Assembly (NCBI RefSeq): GCF_027596085.1 | Contig: NC_072450.1 | Location: 31,897,676-31,961,675 of the forward strand | Reading direction: 5' to 3' | Length of the DNA: 64,000 nt | DNA from: Anoplopoma fimbria | Taxonomy: Eukaryota; Chordata; Actinopteri; Perciformes; Anoplopomatidae | Part shown: positions 29,761-44,258 of the stretch, one piece after another | How the letters are laid out: every line of letters begins with the position of its first letter | Numbering within the stretch: the first letter of the stretch is position 1 | Program-made: the position numbers and the translations under genes | The notes under the pieces: generated by a model | The model's input: only the letters and a program-made list of their open reading frames with translations | What the model was told of the DNA's origin: nothing | Databases searched by the model: none

Positions 29761-31430
29761 CTGCACAGACAAACGCATACTCTCAACCACTCACGTAGAC
29801 AGTTGAACAGAAAAGAGGAGCCAGGTGCTGAATCTAGACATTTCCTCCCCCTCCCCCTCCTCCCTTTCCTCTCCCCATCTCCTCTCTTACCAAACTTTTT
29901 TATCCCTCTTTTGTTTTTTCTTTAGTAGAGAAGAAGATGTAGGCCTAATTCTAAAGAGTTAACTAGTGTTTAGTGGGACAAGCACTTCAAATTGTCGGGC
30001 GAGCACGAACAATGACATTGTGATAGCGCTCTGGGTTTAAACATTAACCTGCTTTTTAACACCTGCAGCTGCAGGTGCGCCACGGATGCTTTTGTGAAAA
30101 GCAGAATACAAATACCAGTCAATGTCGAGTTCAATCAAACTCAATTTCTCGGGGGCGTTTCATTAGCCCAGAAACACCACACGCTTTACAAGAAAGAACA
30201 AAAGTGCCGCACAGCAGAAAGTAGAAAAAAATCCCACAAAAGGGCTTTTGCACATGCACGAAACACACATGCATAGGTCTTGCAAAAAAAGGTCCTTGCC
30301 TTGGTGTCTGGTTCACTTCAGTCGGCCAAATACCGGAAATCTTTGTTGGCTCATATCTTCAACATATCTTCTCATATCAAAAATGTATTGAGGCAGCAGA
30401 ACCATAATGTCAAATGTTATGTCTATTGGAAGACAGTGTTTTCCTAGATGTAGTGATTTGATCTATTTGTAGCAAAGGACATGACAAGCTGTCAGTCATA
30501 GTAACAGGAAATTCCAGTGTATAAGCAGTCCCAGTGATGCTCTTAATAGTTTGTGTTTTGTGATTCTTTTCTTTTCATGAATAATCTGAGATGATGCTGA
30601 TAGCAAGTTTCAATTCTTTATTCAGTCTATACATCTAACTTAATACTAAAGGGGCTGTATGTTTGCCAGTAAATGCTTGTTTTTTTTGAGAAGCCACATT
30701 TTCTTTTCACCCCTTTTTTTTTCTCGGTTCAAAGCGGACAAAGAAGAAACTGTGGTTTGTGGTAACATTTGAAGCCTGTAAGAGTGCCAGCTGCCTGTGG
30801 CGTTGAAGTCATACCGCTCTAACACTATCTGATATTGTTGTCACCGAACAAGAATAAAACAGGCTATTACATCATGCACTGTTCAGGCTTTTGCAGATAA
30901 GCAAGTTAACATGCATCACTGTGATAACTCCTATGGTATCCAGGCACATATGGGAATGTGCAATATCTTTAATAGAGCTCTATCACAATCCTAGGCCTCG
31001 ACGGAACGAGCCTAACCACAATGAACATCGTGCAATGTCAGGGGGAATGTAGATTGTGATTGGCTGTGAGTCAACAGAATGGTTGTGTCTTCATTATAGA
31101 AACACTGTTATGTAATACTTCTGGAACTGAGAGTGCCCCCCCCCCTGTGCTTACAGACCCATATCACTCTGTCTGGCTTCACTTTTCCCACCTTGTGTCT
31201 CCACAGCAGTCAAGTCAAGTGACACACAGACAATAGAATAACTGGAAATGACTTTGCCTTCAAAATAAAAGCGAAATATTTGTCATAAAAACCTTGGCTA
31301 AACAAGGTCCTGAGCTATGAGTATGAATTCAGGTGCAGTGAACACATGGAGGTTACCATAATAGCCCACAGACTCAAATCAAATGTGTCTATACTGGAGG
31401 GAATAAAACAAAAAAGAGATAAACAAGGTT
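23950..31430. other. Intergenic, microsatellites and unknown repeats
   Basis: No recognised gene. Microsatellites: (CA)n 26009-26059, (TG)n 26224-26309, (TG)n 29534-29604 and (CA)n 29693-29753. Open frames at 25444-25921, 27269-27612 and 28388-28624 show no known domains. Part of 27780-27960 resembles dispersed fish repeats. Confidence 0.5.
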
Positions 31431-31440
31431 TCTTAGAGCT

Positions 31441-31665
31441 ACAGTACCAGTCAAAAGTGTGGACACACCTTCTCCTTCAATGGTTTTTCTTTATTTTTAT
31501 TTTTATTTTTTCCTACATTGTAGATTAATATTGAAGACATCCAAACTATGAAGGAACACATATGGAATTATGTGATAAACAAACTCAAGAATATGTTTTA
31601 TATTTTTAGATTCTTCAAAATAGTTGAATGAGAAGGTGTGTCCAAACTTTTGACTGGTTACTGTA
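31441..31665 (+). mobile_element. Tc1-like MITE, complete
   Basis: Terminal inverted repeats ACCAGTCAAAAGTGTGGACA and TGTCCAAACTTTTGACTGGT enclose about 170 bp, including ACATTGTAGATTAATATTGA and GACATCCAAACTATGAAGGA. These are the ends of a fish Tc1/mariner element with the transposase deleted. Other copies lie at 32124-32342 (one end degraded), 34688-34823 (minus), 52135-52361, and as half copies at 53092-53179 and 53557-53646. Confidence 0.85.
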
Positions 31666-31769
31666 TGTGAGCAGATATGCACACAGGTCTCATTGTGAAA
31701 TTCATGACCGGAAGCAGCGCTCCTGTCCTGTTGCAGCTGACTTGACCACAGCTCCGGTCCTCTCACCTC

Positions 31770-31971
31770 AGTCCCGCTGACAGTCCGTCCGGAGAACAGG
31801 CTCTGTGTGACGGCGTCTGCTTCTCAGGACTTTACATTTCAAAAAGAGCTTCAGCCGTCAGAAAAAAACCAGCAAGTCCGGTTTTACCCTGAGGATCAGG
31901 CATCAGAAAATATAGTAGTCCACAGGAGGAGACAAGGAACCTTCACTACTGACGGGGAAAGTGCTCAAGGT
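31770..31971 (+). other. Candidate exon or 5' UTR exon, function unknown
   Basis: After an acceptor-like CTCACCTCAG, one frame stays open for about 67 codons, including QDFTFQKELQPSEKNQQVRF, to a strong donor CAAG|GTAAGG. There is no ATG in this frame after the preceding stop. It could be a non-coding 5' exon of the adhesion GPCR 8.8 kb downstream, whose first coding exon opens with an acceptor. It could also be a retrocopy or chance. Confidence 0.3.
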
Positions 31972-32037
31972 AAGGATACACACATACCTCAATAACAACA
32001 ATTACACTCCAGACTATGAAATCTATTTGAGCATGTC

Positions 32038-32126
<89 letters not shown>

Positions 32127-32336
32127 ACCAGTCAAAAGTTTGGACACACCTTCTCATTCAATGTTTTTTATTTTTTTATTTTTTTATTTTTTTTTTCTAC
32201 ATTGTAGATTAATATATATTAATAAGACATCCAAACTATGAAGGAACACATGTGGAATTATGTGGCAAACAAACTCAAGAATAGAATATGTTTTATATTT
32301 TAGATTCTTCAAAGTAGTTGAATGAGAAGATATGTA

Positions 32337-32427
<91 letters not shown>
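32038..32427 (+). repeat. (TA)n tracts, MITE copy and (GA)n tract
   Basis: (TA)n at 32038-32120 is followed by a Tc1-like MITE copy (32124-32342). A second (TA)n begins inside the MITE's expected right terminus and runs into (GA)n at about 32388-32427, so this MITE end has been overwritten by repeat expansion. Confidence 0.85.
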
Positions 32428-32428
<1 letters not shown>

Positions 32429-32429
32429 A

Positions 32430-34480
32430 TGTACATTTTTGTCCAGTTATAGATTGATTTGCTATATAATTAATAATACAATTCCCTGGTTTGCAGTCCT
32501 CCTTTGTTCGTGCTAAATCTCAATAATCCCTTTTTATATTTTATTTTATTTATTTGGACACATTTTTTTCATTTATATTGTTATTTTTTGGGGGCTGATG
32601 TGTCATAAAGGTATCCGTGTCCGTATTTACAGTAACAGGGTTGTTCCAAGTGTTGTGTGTATTATTTTCCCTTATCAAGAGTTGGTTTTCGGGTTCATGG
32701 TGTTGACAAACAGGCATCATAGTCAGAGAGGCTCTACCTCGCTTCTCTTAGAGCATGTGGTTTCCTGACTGTGCCTTGGTGCACAATCAGAGTACCTCAC
32801 TCAGTAAAGTGTGAAAAAGTATAATAAAAAAAAAAACGGGGCATTGCACCAGTTTAAACATCTGTAAGACACTCAGATCAGATCAGCACCGAAAGTGAAC
32901 AATGACAATCGTGAATTTTCTTTTTAGCACCCAGTCCCTTGAAATGCAAATATGGCAGTGGATGTTTGACTCATTTGTGCTGACTTCATTTTTCATAATG
33001 AGGAAAAGAAAGCCCCTGATGGCAGACTAAACCCTGTGACCCACACCTAAGGCCACGCTTGGGGGTGAATTAGGCCCTAATAACATGCAGGCTGCTGTCT
33101 GTGCATGTGTGTGTGTGTTGTTTTATTGATTTATTCATAGCCCCAAAGGACATATCTGCAGCATTCCACCTGCTCCTCCAATTTCCTCACAGAGGACGGC
33201 AAGATACAGATAAAGGAACACATACACACTAGTGCAGACGTGCACTCTGTATCACTATGGTGCGTTCACAAAGAATGCAAGGTCCAAACTAAAAATGTAG
33301 CCTCAGGAACATTCCACATCAGCCAATACTACATCCGGTCTTCAAGTCCATACGTTTCTGTGCAAAGGACAGTTTATTTTAGTTAGTTTGCTGCATTCTG
33401 ATGTGAAGAAAAAAACACTCGTGTTATTATGAGCACTTTCAATTTGATGTCACAAGTCTCACTTTTAGCAGCTTCCACAGTAGCTGCTAAATGTGTGACC
33501 ATCACCTTTCCCTTTTCACTCGCAGGTCCTGAAGTGGGAATGCTATGTGCTTTTAAATCAACATGTAAAACAGCAGCCAGAGCATGCCAGTTGCTTCTTG
33601 CATTGCGCCTCAGGAAGAAAAAAAAACCCTGCAAACCTTATCTCGTAAACATGTTGGCAGCAGCGCACGACACTGTAGCACAGTACGGTGTCCTCACAGC
33701 AGCAGCTTATGCAAGAAGACAAATGAGGTTAGTTTGTTTCTTCAAAAGAAACAAACTAACCTCTTTATTTCTGACCAGTTTGTTAAGGGTCGTGTTTTTT
33801 TCCTGCATCTAAAACAATGAATTTGATTTTGTCCTTGCTCTTGAAGGAAAGCTCTTAAGAGCTGGAAAATGAGACTGATAAATCAAAATTAAACTTGAAA
33901 ATATATTTTCCTTCCCTGTCATTATGGCACTGTTGTGTAGAGAGTTAAAGCTGTTTGTGTATGTGTTTGTGTATGTCTTTTAACCATTGGCTTAAACAGC
34001 CTCCAGAGCAGCCAGTGATCTTTGACCCTTATTCACGCTCCCTGTCACTTCAGCTCTAAGGCCTGACAACAAAGAGCCGCTTTTGTTTCTTGAATTACTC
34101 ATCCATGCGCATTCTTTGCTCCCTCCCTCTGCTGCTTGCCGAGGAGTGGGACAAATGCAAACAGAAACACACTTGCAGGACTAAATCCAAACTTCATATT
34201 CAGTCTAATATAAATTCAGGATAACTTTTATTTGAATCAGGATTTTAGCTGAGCAAAAAAAAAAAAAAAAATGCACAATAATATCAGCAAGCTAACACGC
34301 TCACAGTGACGATGCTAACACGCTAATGTTTGGCAGGTATCATGTCTACCACGTTCCCCGTCTTGGTTTTGTGTATGACAGTGTTTGCTAGCATGCTAAC
34401 AATGGCACTTTATTTATAAACAAACCCATGGACAAATTAAAAGTTTTGCCCAATAATAGAGCTGTAGAAAAACGAGGTGA
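32430..34480. other. Intergenic with a near-perfect palindrome
   Basis: No gene recognised. An 18-bp perfect inverted repeat with a 3-base loop lies at 33725-33763. The frame at 33429-33812 runs across it and has no domain resemblance. Confidence 0.5.
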
Positions 34481-34484
34481 CAGG

Positions 34485-34825
34485 CGGCGACCTCCGGTTC
34501 TGAATAAGTAATGCTAAAGCTAAAGTGCCTTAAACTTGCACTCTTTCTAATGGCCACCAGGGGGCGACTCCTCTGGTTGTATAGAAGTCTATGAGAAAAT
34601 GACCCTACTTCTCTTCATTTATCACCTCGGTAAACATTGTAAACATGAGTTATGGTCTCAATCGCCATAAAGCAGGGTATGGGTTTGTTTACCACATAAT
34701 TCCATATGTGTTCCTTCATAGTTTGGATGTCTTCAATATTAATCTACAATGTAGATAAAAATAAAAAATAAAGAAAAAACATTGAATGAGAAGGTGTGTC
34801 CAAACTTTTGACTGGTACTGTATGT
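34485..34825. repeat. Dispersed repeat with CTCF-like core, split by MITE
   Basis: Contains TGGCCACCAGGGGGCGACTC (about 34551-34570), then TTGTATAGAAGTCTATGAGA. A second copy occurs at about 48085-48320 with a changed core. A Tc1-like MITE in minus orientation interrupts the 3' end from about 34688. Confidence 0.75.
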
Positions 34826-35436
34826 AGTCCTTGTTTTTTTTGTCTAAACACTACACCTCCATACATTTTCAAACGGCTCAGACATTACTCAGAGGAGCCG
34901 TTCCGGGGGCCCACTCTGTCTGTCAGCCCTGTCTGCTGTCTGTGTCACATTGTTTTGGCTGTCATTTCACTTTGCGTGAAGTTAAACGAGACTTGTGTAG
35001 AAGACGGGGTGAGTCAGACCTCTATATGATGCAGCAGTGGGAGGAAGATAAGGGAAATTTTTTACTGGAATACACAAAGCGACCTATGGTTATGGTGGCC
35101 CCGGTTCTCTCACGCATGCTTTGAGATGCTTGTTTAAGAAAGGAGATGCACTTATGACTTCTGGTGATAGTTCTCTTGAATACCTATGTTGAATACACTT
35201 CCTGTAAGTCATAAAAGCGTAAATGACTGTAATGTAATGTAATGTAATGCATGCGTGGGTTGCTGGATGTTAATGCATCCTACTTGTGCGGAGGAGTGAC
35301 AACAGCAGTGAGGCAGCAAGTTTCAGGAGTGTACGCTTCTTACTGAAAAATGTGAAGTCTATGTGTAATGCGACCAGTGTTCCAGTCTGCGTCTCACACA
35401 CATATCCGTTTATGCCAGTCTTTGCTCAGTGCCTTC

Positions 35437-35517
<81 letters not shown>

Positions 35518-36379
35518 GAGCTGGGAAGTGAAAGAAAAGGGGAAATTCTTGTGCTGAATTGATGCCTGGGCGCCGTGCTGGGACAATAGAGAGGGTGTGG
35601 GGGTAGAGAGAGAGAGAGAGAGAGAGAGTTAGTTTACACGTCAGTTCAGCAAGTTGAAACGCCGTGTGAGAGAGGGAGATTATAGAGGTTTGAGCTGCAA
35701 GTAAAGCTCTATTTTCAAGCACCTATACAAAAGATCAGACACTTTTTGTATTTCTAAAAGCACATACATACACACGCTGTGTGGTGGTAACACTCTTTCT
35801 ACATGTCGGCCACATGAGCACGTACACAGATGGGGTTTGTGTTGGTTGTTGGGGACATTGTCGCTCAAACAATTCAAGAGAACTGTGGTTCGGGCTCCTC
35901 CAGTCACTCCCCTCTGAGCAGTCGTGTTTCGTCTTCATCCATTTTGCAGCTTATAGTCAGAGAGCCGTAATGTGCGGGATATGGCCCAGGCTGGGGCTGA
36001 GTCACACATTCAAGCCGTGTGTGAATTCACCACCAGCGTGATGCTGAATGACTGCTCAATGGTCTTGTTGTTGAGTTACGTGTCATCACTAATAATCCAA
36101 ACACAGCCGTGTGCTCCTTGGTCGGTCTGAATTTAATCAGCAATGTAACATTAGTTAAAGTGTGTGTAATTATCACCAATCATGTAGTTTTATTACTAGT
36201 GGCTTTTAGAACAGTATTTAATGCTAAAGGCTGGTAGTGTTATGTTAATTTTGGTGACTGTGTCATGAGTGACGTAGTGTTCGACTGTTCAAGAGTTGTT
36301 GGTCCTGAGATTTGAATGTCGCTAGAATGAGCTGTGTTGGCAGCTTTGAAAAGTGAACTCAATGTAGAGAAACGTGTTT

Positions 36380-36417
<38 letters not shown>

Positions 36418-36470
36418 AATAACCATTTTGATTAAACTAATCAAGGCGGTTACTTTTTCAAAATAATCAA
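34826..36470. other. Intergenic, SINE tail and microsatellite
   Basis: 35118-35250 carries the 3' portion of a SINE-tailed repeat ending in TAATG units. (CA)n lies at 35439-35516 and (GA)n at about 35607-35628. No gene recognised. Confidence 0.5.
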
Positions 36471-36473
36471 GCT

Positions 36474-36612
36474 CATTACATTACATTACATTACAGTCAT
36501 TTAGCAGACGCTTTTATCCAAAGCGACTTACAGGAAGTGTATTCAACATAGGTATTCAAGAGAACTACTAGTCACCAGAAGTCATAAGTGCATCTCCTTT
36601 CTTAAACAAGCT
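36474..36612 (-). repeat. SINE-tailed repeat, minus orientation
   Basis: CATTTAGCAGACGCTTTTAT, then GGAAGTGTATTCAACATAGG. The same module occurs at 38005-38130 (minus) and 35118-35250 (plus). It shares its tail with the SINE family above but has a different body. Confidence 0.8.
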
Positions 36613-38004
36613 CAAACAGATTCAAACTAACAGACTTCATAGATCAGTATACTAAAATATGTTTCAACACCGCCTTGCTCGGCATTTTGGTCTTTCATAC
36701 ATTATTCATTTTGAATTCAGACAGAAGATTACAGATCTTATATTGTACTTTTTTCCACGTGCCAACAATAGGTTGTTAACTTTGAGTGAAAAGGCGATAG
36801 AAAGGTTAGTATATATTCTGCAGCTGAGACAGAATAGATTATAAGTGTACGAGATTTTGGTATAGCACTTATACTGAGGTAGCTATCCGTTTACCATCAA
36901 TCTGATGAATTACCTTGATCTTTCAGGTATTTATTTATCTGGATCTGTCAGAAAAACTGAAATCCCCAATCAATTGTCATCCACAAACAGTTTCTGATTT
37001 TAAAGAACCATAAAAAAAAAATCAGAAAGAAGGTTTGCTCAGCTGACATGGAAGTTTCGTTCTCAGATCTCATGATGGATAATGTGAGTCATGAATTTCA
37101 GAGTTAACTACATCCGCTGAATATTTATTTCTTGATTTTAAGAATGAACTATTTGCACTTGAATTACTCAGCCGAATAACCATGAAATGTTTATTATTAT
37201 ATCACGAAATAAATATTGATATTGCAAAAATGAAAGCACGCTTAAACAGCCCACCTGCACACCCATAGGTAGGTTTGTGAAGGGCTATGTGGGCAGAGGT
37301 TTCAACCACAGCAAGTCTCTGCATGCTCTGGCATACTAGACCGCCACAATATTTGTAGGCCGCTTCACTGAGTGTACTCGTTTTGGTCGTTGAGAGACGG
37401 TCAAATCTCTATTCTGATAATATAACCAAGTCAATTTAAACCATTGTTGGCTTTTTCGCTGAACTTTGTGATCAGCTGAGGCATGATATTGGTCACGGGT
37501 AAAGTCCACTGCAGTTTGCTAAACCACGATACCCTGCAAGTGGGTGTGTGTGTGTCTAGAGGTTGGGTGTGTGTGACACATTAGTACCATTATAAAGATA
37601 ACACCCTTTTTTTTCACCACACTTTTTTTAATGCCCTTGAATAAAAAAGAAAAAAAGGGGAAGTGCCAAAACCACAAAGCATCCAAGTAATGCCGTGTCA
37701 AATAAACAGAGGTTGCAGTTTCACACCATCTCCTAGCTTTTTAACTGAAGCGAAAGTAATCTACGTCATATTTTATTATAGAGTATCGCTTTCACTCAGC
37801 TTCACACTTAATATTGCTGGTTGATTTTGCCCCAAAATAATGAATTGTCATGGAAATCAAAAAAACTATATATATGATCTATTCCTGTTGGGGATGGTCA
37901 GTGCAACAGATCAACTTACATGTACACAGGGTTTAGTCAAAGTGAAATAAAATGCCATGTGTAAAACCAATCAATTCATACAGCGTACTTTACGGTTAAA
38001 TTAC

Positions 38005-38400
38005 ATTTCATTACATTACAGTCATTTAGCAGACGCTTTTATCCAAAGCGACTTACAGGAAGTGTATTCAACATAGGTATTCAAGAGAACTACTAGTCAC
38101 CAGAAGACATAAGTGCATCTCCTTTCTTAAACAAGCATCTCAAAGCATAAACCAGAGCAAAAGTATAGTGCAGAAGCAAATTACTACGAAAACAATAATT
38201 GCAACAGACTAATCCGAATATAGTAAGTGCTACAAACTACTACGAATAGGATAAGTGCAGTAAACAAATACAAATTCAATAAGTGCAGCGAACTGATACG
38301 AATACAGTAAGTGCAGCAACTAATACGAGTGCTCCTGAACCCAGAAGTCCACCTCACAGCTAAAACTGTGGAATGCAAGCCTGGCGTAAAAGCTGCACGA
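38005..38400 (-). repeat. SINE-tailed repeat with internal degenerate array
   Basis: The same tail module is followed by four or five degenerate copies of a roughly 30-bp unit around ACTACGAATA..TAAGTGCAG (about 38185-38325). Confidence 0.75.
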
Positions 38401-40348
<1,948 letters not shown>

Positions 40349-40772
40349 GTGCCAGTCAAGGGGAAGACTGTTTCCATTGATAACAGCGTAGAAAGGTCCC
40401 TGTGTGTATTTTGAGCATGAACTCATTTGTATTCATTGATAATAGAGTGTATATAACAAAGCAGGTGTCTGGATAAGAATAGTATCATAAAAAAAAAAAA
40501 AAAAAAAGGTTGTTATGTCGAACCTGTGCTGCCCCCAGATAGGGACTTTTTGTTTTATGTCGAATTTGAGTTTTGCTCCTAGAAAGAATGTGTGAGATAT
40601 GTTTGTGTTGTGCCTTTAACATTATAATCTGCCGTTCCATCTAATCCCCCCTCTTCACCAGCAGTCGGTTTCATTTTTTTAATGTGCTGCCCATTCAGAG
40701 AGAAGAGACGGACGTGTTCCTCTTTTACAACTGCATTTCTCTGTGTTTGTTTCCCAACTGCAGTTGTTAACA

Positions 40773-42753
40773 ATGGAGCACCGGCTGACAGATAATCTGA
40801 GGGTTGCGTTCGTCTTCATCATCCTCTTCTCCACGGGTAAGATAACCACACCGTGACCAAAAATAACCTTTTATCTTAAGTGGCTAAGAGATATTGTGTA
40901 GAGATATTCAAGAAAAGACGATCAAACAGACACTACAGGTTTCCTCCGTGGGGTTGATTTTGTCACGTACATTTGCATTTGAACAAAACACGGAGACTTT
41001 AAACTGCTATAACTTCTCTGTTTATTTGTACATACATTTGTACATATATTTGTACATATATTTGTACATATATTTGTCATCAAACAGTGTGATTAATAAC
41101 CTAATTGCCATAGTGTGTTTAATGTTTAATATTTAATGATAAGTGAAGCATTACTGGGAAAGTGCTTCCTAAAACAACCTTGAAAATATTCTGCCGACAC
41201 AAATAGAATTCCTCTTGCTACTGATGCAGTTTCACTTGTCGTGAGAACTGTGTGGGCTCCAGTACGGATCGGTAAGTCTTTGGGGTTGTGAAATGAAATC
41301 ATTCTGAATGATATATGTTGTTGGTAGTGGTTCTTTGTAAACCTGTGCAACAAAACTTTGCAGAGGTACAGACTGGAGGCAGAGAGCAGCCTGTGAAGGT
41401 CCTCACACAGACACATGCACACATGTTTTCACTTTAAGCCACCTTTTGTCAGTTTGTGCCTACACATTTTTATCTCCTTCAGGTTCAAGTGTAAATGACC
41501 GAGAGTGGAATTTCTGTGGGACCTGGCGCCATGGCATGGGCTCCCTGAGCCTGAACGTCAACCTCTCCCCGGGCTGCAGTGAGTTCTCGATCTCAGCCGA
41601 TGAGAGCTCCCTGTCCATCGCCGGGCAGATCACAGCTCAGTGCAGCCGGTCTGGAGTGATTCCCCACGAGCAGCTCGGCCTTGACTCTGAGAAGGAAACT
41701 CCATTCTGTGTTTTCTGGGAGCCACTGCTGGACCAGTTGAAGCTGCAGGTAAATGGAGTCAAGATGGGGATTTGTTGCTTTTCCTTGCAGGTCATTTTTA
41801 CAGACAACATGTTTCCTGCCTTTTAAAATCTGGTTCCATGATAGAGGATAGCATTGACACGTACGTTTTTTTTCTCCTTTCGCTGTACAGCTCGGAGGGA
41901 AGAACCTCACTCTGTGCTGGCCCACCAGCCTGCAGGGCAACTGCTGCACCTATCTGTCTCATGGTCCCAACACACCCGAGGGACCCTTCGGCATCATCAA
42001 TGGAGCGGTCAGAAACGATGTCATCACGGGCAAAGTACTGACAGCCTACACGTTCAACGGAATCTCCATCGACTCCAGTAAGGGAGAATGAATGCGATCT
42101 ACAGTACATCTGTAAATGGAACGTGTTTAGCGGGATGAAGGGTTCACTGTTTCTCTGTGTTATTTCCTGCTCCTATAAGTCACTGTTTCACCATTGTTTG
42201 TTAAAATATCCTTTTGATCAGTCACATCTATGTAAGACTCAAAACCTCATTCAGGCCAAACTCAATGAAGAGAACATTTCTGATTAATCTGTCAAATTCA
42301 AAACTGTGTTGTTGTTGTTTTTTTTTTTGCAGAAACATTATGTGATGAAGAGAGCCAGGGATCCACCCAAGTCAGCATGTAATTTCCTCTCTCTATTCTT
42401 TCTTTTTTAAATGCACCATCCCAGTTTTTATCATCACATCCTTTGTCAAGTGACTCTGTCTTAATTGCTAAGTCCACTTCATGTAATCACACTTTATGTA
42501 ATTCAGGGAACTATGACTACAAACAGGAAGCATAAGTTAATACCATGTTAGGGTGGGGGTTACAAAAATAACCATGCTTCTTTTAAAAGCTTTCTTTAAA
42601 AGCCTCTATTTTGATCATGGTGGTGTGTGTTGATGTGTGTGCAGGACTAAAGACACTGCTTTAGGGAATATGGAGCATCCGTGCGCTCGCAGAGTTGAGG
42701 TGGACATGAAGCGGGATTTCAGAGGCTACAACATCACAGCGCCTGTAAGGATA

Positions 42754-42803
<50 letters not shown>

Positions 42804-44219
42804 ACACACACACTCACAGACAAAATAATCAAAGTTTGCCGAGAAAACTATTTCACCACCGGATCTATTTCGTAACATCATCATTTCAACGCATACACTT
42901 CTGTTTCTTATGTTCAGGATTACCTTTGAATTTACATGTTTTTAACCTTCACCGCAGCCTACGCAGGCCAACACAGCAAGACTGTGACCACACCTGTTCC
43001 CTCTTCGTTGCCTTTCAGCTGCGTAGTCGAAAAATGAGGCGCATTTCCTCTGCGACACAAACAGAAACTGGAATAAGTGCATACATGTAATGTGTGATCT
43101 TGTTCATGTTTTGCTGGAACCATAGAATATGTAATATATAATAATTATAGGGAATCCTAACACACACTGATTATTTATTATTAAGTAAGTGACTTGACAA
43201 CTTTTCAAGTAGCTAGGAAAACAAAAAATAGCAATAGCTGATAGTCTTAAAATGTCTTCTTTGGTGGCAGCAAAGAGAACATTCATGGTAAGAGATGGAC
43301 AGTTTCATGTCATTAAGAGCTCAGAAATTAACTCACAAATATATTAATTTATTCATTCAAAGTCTATTTCCCCACTAGTGAATTCTCCACAGTATAATGC
43401 AGCTCAACTGAGGCGTCTACATCCCTCCTGTGTTTGTCCACGTCCATTTCTTTTAATCAGCTGCTCACTTTATAGCAGGTGTTTAACCCAGTGAATGAGT
43501 AGCTGTGGTAACACTTTGTTTCATGTCCAGGGTGGTGGTGATTTAGCTGAGAAAATAGGTGAGAGGTGAACCACATGAAAGAGAACGATGGGCAGCGTTT
43601 TACTGACAAGTAGAGGACGGATTTGAAAGCTGACATAAAAATAGGACTGTGTGATTGTAAGCACCCAGCAATCCACCCACAGATCCACTGCACTAATTAC
43701 AACCATGTGACAGCATGGGGGCAGAGCAGCAGGGTGGTTCAACGAAACGGGGGGGGGGAATGTATTTTCTTCACATTGTTTCTACATGTATTTAATGGAA
43801 TGATCAAGAATGGACAATGGTTATCTCTTTTCATGTACTGACTTGAGAGTGAATGGACACAAACCCTGGTCTGCCATCTCTAACCCATGCAGTGGTCCTA
43901 TCTCTGTGTTTATTCTGTTACATAGGCCACTAAAGGTGTGCCCGCAGAGTTCAGTACAACCATCTACCTCCCCCCCGCTCTGAAACAAGCCGCGAAAATG
44001 ACCAGCAGAGTTGTCTGCACTTTCTTCAAAAGCAACTCCCTGTTCCAGGTAAGGCTGTGTTCACCTTCAGTCAACACGGGCAGCTGAGAGGAGAGGCCGA
44101 AGTGACTTCACGGCACACTTCATCTGCCATTTTATTTCATCCAGTTCTACTGACTGAAATACTTTAGTTCTTCTTTGTATAAATAAATGGGTTGTATTAT
44201 ATCAGGGGACAGGTAACGA

Positions 44220-44258
<39 letters not shown>

